Positions 43,601 to 56,212 of a stretch of 64,000 nt of DNA are shown piece after piece (the first letter of the stretch is position 1; each line of letters starts with the position of its first letter). The stretch lies in contig NC_062213.1 in assembly GCF_902686445.1 (NCBI RefSeq), forward strand, positions 3,717,241-3,781,240. Reading direction: 5' to 3'. The notes beneath the pieces were generated by a model, which saw nothing but the letters and a program-made list of their open reading frames with translations, was not told the origin of the DNA and made no database searches. The translations under genes were made by a program, and so were the position numbers. Source of the stretch: Sciurus carolinensis (taxonomy: Eukaryota > Chordata > Mammalia > Rodentia > Sciuridae).

Positions 43601-45519
43601 AGCCCAGGATGTTATTCTTCTGTGACTGGAGCCTCTTCCCCTAGAGGTTGTGGGTGTTCTCGTGGATATCCACTTCCCACCTATAATGCTGCTGCCAGTG
43701 GCTCTGGGCAACTGTGTGAAGCTCCTGCCCCTCCATTTGGCCAGCTCTCATCCCTTCCCTTTCTCCCTCTGTGTTAGGTCATATGGAATGATGAGCTCAG
43801 TGCTGGACGGGGTACCCAGAGAGCACAGTCACATCTTGAGCTGTGAGGTCCTGGGTAGCAGGGTCATTTCCCAGTTCTCCTGGGTGGCAGGTGACACACA
43901 GTACCTTGTGCAGAGTGCACAGGGGTTGTGTGATGTGCAGATAAGTGGGAGATGCTCATGGGTTTTGCTGCTTCACTGGCAAAAATAGACATTCTTTTCA
44001 AGACAGGCCAGAGCTAAGACTTGCAGAGCTAAGGCCAAGAGCTAAGACTCACACAGAGTTGTCAAGGACAGCATAATGCTCATTCACCACAGTCCTTCAC
44101 CAGCATGTGGGCTTCGGGGCAGGAGGGCCCTGCTCTGTGGCAGCCAAGGCCCTGGCCCAACCTGGTTGCTGTTGGATGTGACTGTTTCAGCAAAGCAACT
44201 AGAGAAAGCAGTGGCAGCCAGCTTTGGTGGGCTGCCTGCCACTCGGCGAGAAACTCACCTTTCAACATCTCTTTCATACTTGTGCACTTGCAGGTAAGAA
44301 AGGCATAGATGAAAGTTCACAGCATGGGATTCCTGAGTGCAGGCACCACACTACCCAAAGTTTGCATTGGTGCCAGGCAGGTGGTCAGGTCTGGAGATGG
44401 ACTCCTCCCAGTGCCCACTGCAAAGGGTATATGTAAATGAGGTGTATTTTCAACACCTCAGAAAGTGGCTCGACCTTTAAGTGTGGGCAGGAGAAGGAAC
44501 CTCCCTGCCTGTGTCCATTGGAAGAGCAGGTCCCTGCCCAGCAGTGTCAGGTAGAGCTTTAAATGAACAGAAACGGATCTGCCGAGGCGTGTTTCTTTTG
44601 TACATTTGCAGTGTGAGTTCTCTTTGTGATATAAACCCAAATTGTGGCTTTTGTCTTCTTCTAAATGACAGATCACCAGCTGTCCTGTAGGAGAACAGGG
44701 TGTGCTTCCATGCAAGAATGCTGTTTTCATCCTGCCCTGGCTGGCTGGGGTCCCTGGGCATCTCCCCAGGGGCTGGTGGCACCAGGGGAATTTTCCAGGA
44801 CAGAACTGTTTGACCGCAGGGTGGCATGTAGTCTGCATCTCCAGCAGATGATGGTGCTCCACCTTTGTGCTGGGCGCCTACCCCATAGCCTGCTGCTATA
44901 CCTTCTGCCTTCCAGCAAACGTGTGACCTGGGCAGGAGCTTTGCCTGTAACCCTACTTTGTCGTTTGTGAGGTGCACAGTGGGGAGACAGGCCCACCTCG
45001 GAATTTGAAGTGGGGCAGCAGTGACTTTGCATGCACATCACCTCAGAAAATGTCAGGAAAAGATTGACATGTCAAGTGTGCATTGGCCTCCTTCCAGAAG
45101 TCACTTGGTTTGTCCCTGTTATTTTTCTAGTGATAGATGCATATGCTTACTTTAAAAGTACAGAAACTCAGTAAAGAGGTCGGAGTCCAGTTGTAACTTG
45201 GTTACTGAGGAATAGTCACTGATTATAAATCTGCCCATTATTTTCCTCATTCCTGCACCCAGAGCATGTGTGTGTCGACACAGGACAAGTGGGATGGCCG
45301 CACCATCTCGGAACTCTCCCACTTGCCTGTGTGGGCCTCTGTGTGATAAACCAGCTGCACAGGCGCTGCCCCATGATGGGTGCGTTGCTCTGCTCTGGGT
45401 GTCGGCCGCAGATGCTGCCTGAGCCTCACCTAGGCTGGAGGGGAGTTTCTGGAGGAGAAGCAGTGAGTTGGACCTTGCAGGGGAGGCAAATGCAGTGTTT
45501 CATTCGTATTTTCCGTTAA
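43601..45519. other. Single-copy intron 1 sequence
   Basis: 43980-44050 holds three near-copies of GAGCTAAGAC/GAGCTAAGGC. No gene recognised. Confidence 0.45.
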
Positions 45520-45718
45520 AGGCTAGTTATAGTTTATGTTTCTCAGCCTCTGGTGTTCATCCTTTGTGCATTTCCTATTGGATTCTAAGATTTTCTTGTT
45601 AATTTATATGAACGGAATGTTTAAGTTTATACTTTTAGGTTTGCAAATTTATGATGCCATAAATTTTCTGGTTTTGTCTTGCAATTAGAGTCTTTTTAAA
45701 AAAAAAAAAATCTTGTGT

Positions 45719-45800
45719 AGGGCTGAGAATGCAGCTCAGTGGTACAGTGCTTGCTTAGCATACTCAGGGTCCTGGGTTCAATTTCTAGCACCAAAAATTA
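45719..45800 (+). mobile_element. ID SINE
   Basis: GGGCTGAGAATGCAGCTCAG, GGGTTCAATTTCTAGCACC. Confidence 0.9.
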
Positions 45801-45831
45801 GGTAAAACAAAGATAAAAAATGGTAGGTAGT

Positions 45832-45922
45832 TGGACTGGATGTGATTCAGTGGTAGAGCACTTGCTTAGTATATGTGAAGCCCTGGGTTCCATCCCTAGC
45901 ACTTCCAAAAAAAAAAAAAAAA
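45832..45922 (+). mobile_element. ID SINE
   Basis: TGGACTGGATGTGATTCAGT, GGGTTCCATCCCTAGCACTT, poly-A. Confidence 0.9.
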
Positions 45923-46105
45923 AGTAGTAGTTAGTCAAGCTTGCCTTTTGGGGCCTCTGGTTTTTTTTTTTTTTTTGCTTTTGAGAAGGTGTCTCCTGCC
46001 AAAAATTATTTAAAAATCATTGAATTATAAAATACTTGGGGATGTTTTTGTTTTGCTTAAAAATATTCACTGCTCAGTTTTGCTCCCAATTGGAATTTGT
46101 TTCAC

Positions 46106-47187
46106 AGGATGTGAGAGGGAGCTCCGCCTTACTTTCCCCTCAGATGCTCAGCAGGTAGTTCCCATGCTGCCCCTGCAGTGGGCCTTGGTTCTACCCCTGC
46201 CTGCTGGAACTTCCCCCGGTGGTTCCTGGCTCTGCCAGCCTTGGCCTGGATGATCAACCTGTGCTGTGCTGGCTCCTCCGGTGGGTCTCAGGCACGCTTG
46301 TTGCTGAGCACCTTTGGTCAATGCACACACATCTGCTCCTGAAGGCTGGGCAGCCTGGCCCATGATGGTCTGCCCGCTTTGCCTAGGGACTGGCTCCTCC
46401 ATACAGGCTTGGTTTCCCCCTCTATAAAGGCTCCTCTGCTGTGCTGACTTCACCAGGTAATCTGTGGGATGGTATTTGCATATTGTATGGCACAGTAGTG
46501 GTGCTTGCTTCTTAAATTCTTAGGCAAAATTAAAATTAAAAGGGAGATGTAGGTATTGACAAATGTTCTTAGTGTCTAGGATGAATTGATTACATTAAAA
46601 GAGCACACATAGTTTTTGGCATTTTCCTAGCTGCTTAACAGACAAAGGAACCCAAGGGAGGCAGGTCAGATTCTTGTGCGTTTGGGTGAACCAAGGAGGG
46701 TTAGGGTTTTGGGAGAAAGAATTCTTCCCTGACATTAAAGCTGGGCTCTTGTAAAGGAGGTGTAGAGTCAGTGGGCTAGTGGGTACCTGGTGGGTTGGAA
46801 ATTGGAGTCCTTACCTTGCCGTCTGCTGCCAGGTGCTGGTGCCGTAAGTGGCCCTGAGGAGCCCCGACTCCTCACCTGTGATGTGAAGACTGTCAAGTCT
46901 GAGAGCGGGGCTTGAGGACCCGTGAGTGTGTGCCAAAGCCTGGTGCCTGGCATGCAGTAGATGTGCACTGTGTGTAAAAGGTGGAGGGACAGTTCCATGG
47001 TGGGGGCTCATGACTTTGCAGTGAACACCCTTGGAGAGCTGCTCTGACAGGGCACTCCTGCGGGAGCTGCGTCTGCCTCCTGTTCCCCTTGTGTCCATTG
47101 CCAGGGTCTGTGTTGCTTGAACACAGGTGGTGGGTCAGAGGGGTTGCCTTTGACCTGTGAGGGACCTTTATTCAAATCCACAGGATG
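46106..47187. other. Intron 1 sequence with a MIR-like piece
   Basis: 46870-46975 (CCTCACCTGTGATGTGAAGA, TGCCTGGCATGCAGTAGATG) is MIR-like in + orientation. The rest is unassigned. Confidence 0.45.
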
Positions 47188-47312
47188 TTGGGGCTGGGGC
47201 TGGGACTCGGACTCGGACTTGGTGGCCAAGTGCTCCCCTGGCGCGTGTGAGGCACTGGGTTCCATCCTCAGCACCTTGTAAAATTAAATAAAATGAAGGT
47301 ATTTTAAAAATT
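47188..47312 (+). mobile_element. ID SINE, squirrel tail type, diverged head
   Basis: GGGGCTGGGGCTGGGACTCG, GGGTTCCATCCTCAGCACC, AATAAAATGAAGGTATTT. Confidence 0.92.
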
Positions 47313-48617
47313 CCCAAGACGAACAGGTTGTCTTTTACAGGACATGGTTGGCTTTGGGGATCATTCCTCAAAGAATGAGTGTTGGAGTTTCAGGCTGAAT
47401 CATGGAAGCCCGTTGCTGTTGGAGTGGGTTCCCTTTGCAGTGAGAGTGAAGTAAGCCCTGCCCACAGGATAGTGGGACGTGTGTTTACAGTTGATCTTAA
47501 ACTCTGTGTCATTGCTTTTCTTATGCACGCCATATTGCTCACTAAAATAAGGTCAAAATATTTTTAGAAGATTACTCATTAAACTAAAAGAGCTGTGTGA
47601 GTAATGGTAGTAGCACTGGTGTAGAGGCGGGAAGCTCTCCACTTGTGCCGGCCTCACATGCTAAACGGCATCAGGCTCTGCTCCCAGGGCCATCTTCCCT
47701 GGGGTGTGCTCTCCGCCACCCTTGCTGGCACCTGCATGTGCCCTTGTACCAGTGACCTCCCTGTTCAGCTGTCTACCAGGGCCCCTCACTGGTGCGCCCC
47801 CTGGCTCTGATGGACTGGAGATGCCCTGAGGGTTTTACATGGGGACAGCAGAACTGAACTGACTTCCAGGACTGTGCTCTCCTACCTGCCGAGACGGCAC
47901 TTCTCAGAGAGCAGTGCTCTGGCCTTCCTGCACGGTGTCCTCCAGTCCTGGGGTGCCCAGCTCAGGGCTCCCTGCAGGCCCTCCACCCCTTCCCTACTCA
48001 TTCCTGAGCTGGCAGTGCTGGCCTAGTCTCCCTGTGGGTCAGGAGAATTGATGGTGAAGTTCCTTCTTACAGCAGCTGGATGTGTCTTCTGCCCCAATAC
48101 CTACAGGAGAGGGGAAAGAATCATTTATTCAGCTGGAGCCCATGAGGCCCTGAGGCCACAGTAGGGGTCTGTTTCCAGGAACAAGGGACCATTGGCTGAT
48201 GGGCAGCCATTGTCAGCCTTGTCCTGGGTCTCACAGGAGAGCACTAGTTTGATGGCTCCTGTGCTCTGGTCTCTGTTCTTATGAGCCATTAGGATGCGTG
48301 CTTTCCTGAGTAGAGCAGGCCTGGTAAAGCAGTCCCTGTGACATTCCATGAACCTGTGCTCCCCGGGCGATCTACTCTCTCATTCACACACCCTAGTGGC
48401 GCCAGCCACACTTGAGGACAGGTATTCTTCCTTCTAAAGTGAACTGATCACATAATTTCTACCTAGTGTTGATCGGTGCACACTTCCCATGCATGTCCTG
48501 GCATGAGGAGCAGCCTCCCACAGGGTGGCTAGAAAGGCTGGGACCACCACCCTTTTCCACCTGGAATGTTTGTGTGCCTCCTTTCAGTCCTGTTTCTGCA
48601 GGGTCCTCTAGGTCTGG
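47313..48617. other. Single-copy intron 1 sequence
   Basis: No repeat or gene recognised. Confidence 0.45.
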
Positions 48618-48631
48618 GAGCTGGGATCTCT

Positions 48632-48706
48632 CTCTCTCTCTCTTTTTTTTGCAGTGCTGGGGATCGAACCCAGGGACTTCCGGCTGAGCTATCACCCCAG
48701 CCCCGA
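48632..48706 (-). mobile_element. ID SINE (minus), internally deleted
   Basis: CAGTGCTGGGGATCGAACCC, GGCTGAGCTATCACCCCAGC; the middle is missing. TSD GAGCTGGGATCTCT at 48618-48631 and 48707-48720. Confidence 0.95.
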
Positions 48707-49011
48707 GAGCTGGGATCTCTGACGGGCAAGGGTTCCTTTCCTTCCCACTCGGGTCACATTTTACTTTTCTTATTTCCTTGTATACCTGGAAAACTTAGGA
48801 GCTCACTCTGGATTGAGTTTGCCAAGGTTTTGGAGTTGAAACTGGGGCAGGGAGGTGCCTGACTGCAGATGCAGTTCCTATCCAGGCTCTGCTTGGCCAT
48901 GATGTTTGAGTGGGACCTGAGAGTGAGTGTTCTGTGCTTTGGCATTGACCATCCTGAAACTCGTGGCCCTGGGATGCAGGCTGAGTTTGGTTGTGTTTCT
49001 TGTGCAGTTGA

Positions 49012-49428
49012 CTAGGCGGTGGTCCCATGGGGCCCTGCAGTTGCATGTTTCTTCTTTGCTCTTGGCTAGGCGGTGGTCCCGTGGTGCTCTGCAGTTGCAT
49101 GTTTCTTCTTTGCTCTTGGCTAGGCGGTGGTCCCATGGGGCCCTGCAGTTGCATGTTTCTTCTTTGCTCTTGGCTAGGCGGTGGTCCTGTGGTGCTCTGC
49201 AGTTGCATGTTTCTTTTTTGCTCTTGGCTAGGCGGTGGTCCTGTGGTGCTCTGCAGTTGCGTGTTTCTTCTTTGCTCTTGGCTAGGCGGTGGTCCTGTGG
49301 TGCTCTGCAGTTCCGTGTTTCTTCTTTGCTCTTGGCTAGGCGGTGGTCCTGTGGTGCTCTGCAGTTGCATGTTTCTTCTTTGCTCTTGGCTAGGCAATGG
49401 TCCCGTGGTGCTTTGCAGTTCCGTGGAT
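49012..49428. repeat. 54-bp minisatellite, about 7.7 copies
   Basis: CTAGGCGGTGGTCC recurs at 49012, 49066, 49120, 49174, 49228, 49282, 49336 and 49390, exactly 54 bp apart. Variants alternate between CCCATGGGGCCC (copies 1, 3) and CCCGTGGTGCTC (copy 2), with CCTGTGGTGCTC in copies 4-7. Because 54 is a multiple of three, 18-residue periodic frames are open on both strands; there is no other coding evidence. Degenerate half-copies flank both ends. Confidence 0.97.
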
Positions 49429-49494
49429 GGAGTGCAGTTGTGCTTATTCTCCAGCTGACTAAGCAGCTGTTCCCAGCTGCATTTTGTTTATTTA

Positions 49495-49607
49495 TTTATT
49501 TTGAGATAGGGTCTCTGTAAGTTTCTGAGGCTGGCCTTGAACTTAACATCCTCCGGCCTCAGCCTCCTGAGTAACTGGGAGTAGAGGCTTGGCCATTGCA
49601 CCTTGTT
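49495..49607 (-). mobile_element. B1 SINE (minus)
   Basis: TTTTGAGATAGGGTCTCTGT, TCCTCCGGCCTCAGCCTCCT, TAACTGGGAGTAGAGGC. Confidence 0.85.
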
Positions 49608-51399
49608 CTGGCTACATTCTCAGCACCTATTTTAAATGCACTGTTCATTTCTCCAAGAAGGATGCTGTGGTTGTGTTGAATGCAGTCCAGTTCATTTGAT
49701 GGCCAAGAGTGGGACTTGCCATGCAGGCAGCAGGTGATTGCCAGCCACGTGTCCTCTGTCTCTCAGGAGGGCAAGTGTTTGGTGGTACCTTCTCTCCAGT
49801 CAGTGCTCCTGTGAACCATCAGGATCCTTCCTTTTCTGGAACCAGTGATAGGTGGCAATTCTCTTGGCCACTGACTGGCCAGGAGACCCTGATGAGGCTG
49901 TAATCCTGCAGCCTGTGATTCCCCTACAGGTATAAAGAAGAGGCATAAAGAAGGTGGTGTCTACGCCTGACTTGGCCCAGGTTGTAGCACAGAAGTGCTC
50001 CCTAGCTGAACCATTTTCCACTTTAATTGACCTTCTTGATTCCTGGAGGCTGCCAGTGTGGCAACAGCAGTTCTAGGAGGAAGATGGGGAGGTGCGACCT
50101 GGGGCAGTGATACTCGCCTGGAGGCCTTAGGAGAGCGACCTGGAACTTGGCAGTTTTCTTGCCCCCTCTGGGGGTTGCTGGGCCTGCCTCCTGGAGGAGA
50201 GCCAAGCACCCCATGCCAGCCCTGCTGCAGACCGTGGCGCAAGTTCAGGCAGCAGCAGCAGGTACATTGTGGGAGACCTTGGACCCTGGGCTTCTCAACT
50301 CATGGTTTATCGGACAGCTCTGTGTGGGTTAGATTTTCATGAGTCACCCAAGAGCGAGCAGTGATGCGAATCTTTTTGCGAAGGCCACATAACTCATGCT
50401 AAGATGTCGTGGAAAGAACGTGGGCTGCAGGCATGGTGACGATGGGAGCTTCAGACAGTTGCCAGCCCTGCTGGGAAGTCTGGGTGCTGTCTCTTGCTGT
50501 TCCCTTTTCATTTCCCCTTCCCCAGACCAAGCCCCCTAGACTGTCTCCTTGGCCTCGTGTCTCCAGGTGGGACAGAGAAGGATGAATGATTCTCTGCCCC
50601 TTTGGTTTCTAAGGTGACTTCCAGCTCAGTTCTGGGATTTTTCAGGCATTGGCTGTGGTCAAGGACATGGTCCTGGGCCCTGTGCTGGTGCTCATTACAC
50701 CATTGAGTATAGTGAAAGCCTAACTCTGGAGTGGGATGAGGTTGGGGTGGATGTCTTCTGCCCTGTAGGTTTGAGGTCCGTATGCCCAACTTAATGGGTT
50801 GAGCAGCTGTTTTTTGAAGTTCTTGTGTTGGGGCCTGTAGAAAATAGCAGAGATGCAATCTCTGGCAGACACACTCCTCTGCTTGCATGCCCTTCAGAGT
50901 GCTTTCCATGGTAGACCCTCTTACTTGCCAGTGGCTGCTTGTTGCTCTTGGCAGGGGTGCCAGCAGAGCCACTGCCCTGGAGCATGAGTGTCAGGTCCCC
51001 AGGCCACCGGCTTGCTGGCTCTCCAGGCAGCATTGAGGCATGGCTGTGAGGTTGGTCAGGATGACTGCTTTCTGATTACCAGCACTGAGCCCCACCCACA
51101 CCCAGGCAGCCTGTGTGGTAAGACAGACGTGCGCAAGAGAGCATGGTTGTCATGGCAGCTGGTACATTGTGAGCTCGGAGCACATCAGTGCAGCCATGGA
51201 GACAGCAGGGCCCCTGCTGGACTGCAGTGCGTGGAGCCTGTCCCGGAGCTGCTCCTCAGAACCCTGGCAGGTGACATGCCCAGGGACTGTGGCAGAGGAA
51301 TAGCAGGCCCTGCCCAGCTTGCCCCAGGGCAGGCTTGGGTGATGTCCTCAAGCTGAGGCACCATCTTCTCTGGTTAGAGAGGCCACTGTGCCCCAGGAG
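49608..51399. other. Single-copy intron 1 sequence
   Basis: No repeat or gene recognised. Confidence 0.45.
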
Positions 51400-51760
51400 A
51401 GGTGGTTCTCAAAGGTTAGGTCAGCCTGGTGACGCTCATGAGGAATCCTTTCCAAATAATGATTTTCAAGGACAAAACAAAACATAGGATGGCAGACGAA
51501 GCCAATTGTACTGAGATTTGGCCATCAAAACACCGAATAAAATGTGACAAAGTATCACATGAGTTCTTCATCACATTTGATTACAAGGACCCAAAGCAGG
51601 TGATTTGAAGTGCACTTTGTGGCCTTGTTAATGACTGTTGTGTGATGTGGGGACAGCTGTGTCTTCTGTTGGGTTGGCAAGTACTGCTGGCCTTGCAGTG
51701 GCTTACTGTACACATTCCTAGTGAATAGGAGAACAGTTTGCAACCTTGAGTTCCAGGGGT
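51400..51760. repeat. hAT-like DNA transposon fossil
   Basis: GTGGTTCTCAAAGGTTAGGT head, AAGCCAATTGTACTGAGATT, GTTGGCAAGTACTGCTGGCC and ACACATTCCTAGTGAATAGG match in order an ancient mammalian element of the GGTTCTCAAA (hAT) type. The family name is not certain. Confidence 0.5.
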
Positions 51761-54267
51761 GAAAATTCCAACTCTTGGGTACCAGGTGACTTGCCACCAG
51801 CATACAGTGGTCAGGACCAGTGCTGGGACGATGATGGCCCGAGAAGCTTTCCTGGTGAGGACTCTGGTGCCAGGGACTTGCCTACCAACCTTTGTATGTA
51901 GGCTTGTCCCAAGGGAAAGATGGCCAGGGAGTCTGTGGTTTCCCAGGGAGCACAGGATGTCAAAACCACAACCACTACTCACCCCCCTCAGAATCATGGT
52001 GTGGCACAGGAGTGTTGGTTCTGGGGTTGAGGGAGGCAGAGAAGCAGGGAGCAGGGTCCTATTGCTGCTGGGCTCAGCCTTGAACTCAGTGTATTCCAGG
52101 GCTGGGAACACCCACAAAGCAACGTGTGCAAGGGTCCTTCTGGGATAGGATGGGGCTCTGAGCCTGGGTTGGTGCATGGGCCAGGGCCAGACTCATAGGG
52201 CAATTGATCTGGAAGTCCAGAAGCTGCAAGCCAGAGGCTAGAGTCTATCCTGGAGGAGTAAAGGTGTGTCAGGAGGGTTGGGTTTGCATTGCTGGGTGGA
52301 AGGGCAGCAGGGCAGGTAGCTCAGTGTGGCAAAAGGGCGTCCTCTGACTACTCTGGTTCTTCCACGATGAGGAGGCTGCCTCAAGGGGCCTCAGCGGAGT
52401 ATTTATATTATTTAGTGTGAACATTTGTAAGCCCTGGGCACTTAGGGAGGGCTATCTGGTCCTTCAGAAGCCTCATTCACAGGCGCACCTCTTGGCATCT
52501 GCTATCCACATCGAGACTTGGTGGTGACCCAGCTGCTCACACAGTAAGTCAGTTACACGCTGCTTCTCTCTAAAAACAGGATCTTACCACTGCTGTGCTG
52601 AGTGACCTGCAAGTCAGCAAACACTTATACCCACTCTGTCCCTGACACTGCTGGGTTCTGGGCCTCAGGAGTCTCACTGCTAGGGGACATGCTCAACAGG
52701 GAATCCCTAGCCAAGGGGTATGTCATTAATGTGCAGAGCAACGACAGACATTACCCCTTCCTGGAGCCGCCGGGGTCCCTTCCCACTGTTATCATCCAGG
52801 GAATCCTGGACAAAAAAGCAGGATGTTCCTTCTTTTCACATCGACTCCAGAAACAAGACAGAAACAGGTGGAAAGTATTTAAAACAAGGCTGTGTGACCC
52901 ACTGCCAGACGAAAAGCACTGGTGTGCTACCTGTGGCCTGGAGGAAGTGCCTGCTGGGGACCTGGAGGTGTCTAGGACCCTGGGGACGAGGCACAGTCCC
53001 TTGGGCCTGTGTGGGCAGGCAGCATGGCTGCAGCTAGAATGAGGCCAGGAGGAGTGGAGCAGAGAGCAGGAGCCAGGCATCTCCATAGATGCCCCACCCC
53101 AGCCTATTACTTGGGCTCCCATTTGTTCAATAGAAAACTTGTCTTTCGGTGAAATTAGAGCTGATGTGTAGCGCATCTGGCTGCCCTGGTGCCCTGCTTC
53201 TCTCCCGGCCTCCTGGAGCGTGTGCTTTCCATCTTGGCACATCTCTGCCCATCAGGCCCAGAGCCTGCAGCACACAGGAGCGGCCCTGCCCTCTGCGCCT
53301 GCTTCCTCTCCATGGGTGTGTGCCCTGCGTCCCTCTGCCACCCTCTCTCCAGTGCTTTGGTCTGATCCTCCACTTATCTTTGGGACTCCCAGTGAGTGAT
53401 AAAAATAGCCCAGGCGCTCTCCCAGGGCTCGAGGCCCTGCAAAGGGTTCCTGTTATTCAGGGGGAATTTCCTTCCCCAGGGAGGAAGTGCAGGCCCACTC
53501 CCTCTGCTTGGAAAACTTTCATGGCTTTAACTTGGTATTTTCTATTCCATGTGTCTTCCAGTGAAGTTGTCGGTATTTTCATGATTCCCAGGAGCAAGGA
53601 ACAACTATCTTGTGAAATTGTTCATTTTATAAATATATTGCTTTTGTATTTTCTCATTGCTTTTATTCATTTGGGTTGGTGACACAGGCTGGTGGGCAGT
53701 TTTCCTTGTTTCCCACAGTAAATGTGAAAGGAATGGGGCCTTAGAGATGCTCCTTCGGAGCAGGGTCCACCCGAGAAAGGACCTGCTCCGAGTCTATGCT
53801 GCTGGCCGGGCTTAAGTACCAGTCCGTCAGCTGTGGTGGCCGGCCAAGAGGAGCCTGGCTGGAGCTGTCTCTGCGCTCCTGCGTCATGGCCTCGAGTGTC
53901 CCCTCTCAGTGGTGTCCCCCTTCTCTGTGCTGGAGAGGCTCTAGTCAGGAATGTCCATGAGCATTCTGTAAATCATGCCTGCCAACAAGCACTGCTCGTT
54001 CTTTCCACCTGGAGAGTGCACTGGCCCTGAAATGGACTGCAGGGTCAGAATCGGCGTCTCTGTGTGTGGGCGTTTCCTGGGACACTCATGTAACTTTGCT
54101 TCTACTTTTTGGTTGGATGGGTGGAGACACCTGAGAACTGGAGCATTTGTCCGTTGGTATTCTCTTTGTTCGGCACCTCCTGGTTTGCAGAGCCACGTGG
54201 ACAGTGATTTCATTCCTCGTAACATAAGAGTCTGCCGTGGAAAATATTTCTAGTAAAAGTGAAAAGG
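51761..54267. other. Single-copy intron 1 sequence
   Basis: No repeat or gene recognised. Open frames such as 53149-53682 (+) show no domain. Confidence 0.5.
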
Positions 54268-54380
54268 CTGGACTGGGGTTGTAGTCCAGTGGGAGAGCAC
54301 TTGCCCAGCATGTAAGACCCTGATTCTATCCCCACTACTGCCAAAAAAAGAAAAAAGGAAAAAAAGAAAAAAGGGAAAAG
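54268..54380 (+). mobile_element. ID SINE with purine-rich tail
   Basis: GGCTGGACTGGGGTTGTAGT, GATTCTATCCCCACTACTGC, then an AAAAG-rich tail. Confidence 0.88.
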
Positions 54381-56212
54381 CTTCCTCCATTGGGGTGACT
54401 TGCACTCAAAACAACAGGAAACTGCTTGAGAGCAGTTAGTTGTTCCTGGGCCCCCAGCAGGGAAGGGGCACAGCAGGTGTGCTGCTGGGCACCGAGTGTT
54501 CTGCCTCTGCACAAGTGTCCTCCCTGAAGTCGGAACCTGTGGAGACAACTCGGTGACCTTAGTAACCCCTGAGCATGTTAGTTTGTCCTTAGAAAGCAAA
54601 ACACAAGCAGTGCAAGAACTGAGTTTTTCTAGGGCAGAAGAACAGTAAGCACAGATCACACTTGCGCTTGTTAATGAAATACTTGCTTCCAGTGACTATA
54701 AGTAAACACTTAAGTACAGTGAGTTCTTTTTAGGAGAGGGTGTAACTGGAAAAGAGCGTAGTCCTGGTTGGACAAGGGCTTGCGTTTTCCTGGATTGGCA
54801 GTGTGAGCCTTACTGATATGCGGGCCTGGAGATGTGAGCTGGTGGCGTTTCCTTCCCCTGCTCGTCTCCAGTGTTTCTGAGTAGACTGGCGTCTGAAGAG
54901 CAGTGAGAGTGGGGCTCCGCCTCGACCCCTGATGAAGGGGACCCCTTCATCGCAGTTGAACCTTGCCCTTTGGCCTCCTCTAGCTTGCCAGTGCTTGATG
55001 CAGCCTGTCTTTCCAAGTACTCCAGGTGTGATAACCTGGGGCTGCCCAGAGTGACAGACGCCAGCGGGTGGGCCCGCATAGCAAGTGCTCTCAGGCCCTG
55101 TGGCAGATGTGTGCACGAGCCGAGCCTCGGTGTCAGGAAGGCTGGCCTCTGACTCAGAGTGGCGTGCACATCTTCCTTTGTGATTTTGGGAACATTCCTG
55201 TACCTCTCTGAAATAGCCATGCAAGGGTTGATCAAGTGGTCCTGGGCTCCTGTTGTGCCCTCCCAGACCCTGGGGGCAACAGACAACAAACAAGATGACT
55301 GCAGGGCTTAGAGTGGGAATGGGAGTAGGCTCAGGTTGAGATGCGGGGAGGGTGGGGTCCTGGCTAATGATGCCTGAGCAGGGCCTCAGGACCACCAGGC
55401 GGAGCCCCAGGGCGGAGTCTGAAGCAGAAGGCCGGCTCTCTTGGCTGAGTGCAGAATGTTAGACTGAGGCAGGCCAGATTGCGAGGACTGGTAGGTACCT
55501 AAATGTGTGGCCTGGGTGTTGGGGAGCCATTGAAGCATTTGAACCAAAAGTAATCAGTAACTCCAGCCTACAGCTGGGAAGGTGGATGCAGGGGAAATGG
55601 AGACTCCTGCCTCCTGCTGGGAGGCTTCTGTGTGGACCCCTGCAGGACACATGGAGCCCCAAGCTGAGCAGGGGTGAGGGGCTAGAAGGAGAGGAGGCAG
55701 CAGGGGAAGGCAGGGCAGGTGAGGCACGCTGCACAGTTCCCTGGCCACTCCGATGGGAGGCTGGGGCAGGAAGTGTGCCTGTGGACGCAGAGTCTGAACT
55801 TCAGTGAGCCTCCAGTGAGAACCCAGAGGGCCAAGCAGAGCAAATCCATTTTGAGGATCTGGACAGAACATTTGGAAAAGAGTGGCATGGCACAGCATCA
55901 GTTGCCTCCAAGCCATCAGAAGTGGGGACACTGCAGACTCCTCCAGCCTGGCAGTTAGGGGTCCCTGGGATGAGGAGGTTCTGTACAGGGACAAGGGCCA
56001 AGCCTCAGAACATCCAGCTGGGTGGCGAACCTCAGATTTCCCCGCAGGAACGAACGTGTGAGCAAAAGTGGAGGAGTGGCCGTGGAGAAGGTAGAGGACG
56101 CATCAAAAGGGATGACAGCTGGGTCCCCGGGAAGCAGGAAGGGCAGGGTGTGCGCCGCACCTGGAGTGAGTCCGCTGCCCTTGATGACAGGAGCTCTCCC
56201 ACTGTTTTCCAG
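54381..56212. other. 3' end of intron 1
   Basis: Single-copy DNA to the exon 2 acceptor; 55110-55220 is weakly MIR-like. The last 30 bases contain the pyrimidine tract and AG. Confidence 0.5.

Larger units (their letters stand above)
45520..46105 (-). repeat. Possible old L1 fragment around two IDs
   Basis: TTTTCTTGTTAATTTATATG before and CCAAAAATTATTTAAAAATC after the SINEs resemble reversed L1 3' sequence; AT-rich. Confidence 0.35.
10196..56212 (+). other. AGO2: AGO2 intron 1 (about 46 kb)
   Basis: Bounded by G|GTGAGT and TTTTCCAG|TG. Long first introns are usual for vertebrate AGO2. It holds the 3' half of the promoter CpG island, mostly single-copy DNA, many ID and B1-dID SINEs, an antisense 5'-truncated L1, older L1, MIR, L2 and DNA-transposon fossils, a CpG-rich patch at 31700-32500 and a minisatellite at 49012. 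I see no convincing nested protein gene or structural RNA gene. Regulatory elements and small RNAs cannot be excluded without conservation or expression data. Confidence 0.9.

Noticed and set aside
48795..49397. 200-codon minus frame with PPPSQEQRRN repeats
   Set aside because: The translation of the 54-bp minisatellite, an exact multiple of three. The plus strand is open too, which argues against coding.
49012..49428. CRISPR-like array
   Set aside because: Units are directly contiguous 54-bp repeats without unique spacers, in a mammalian intron.
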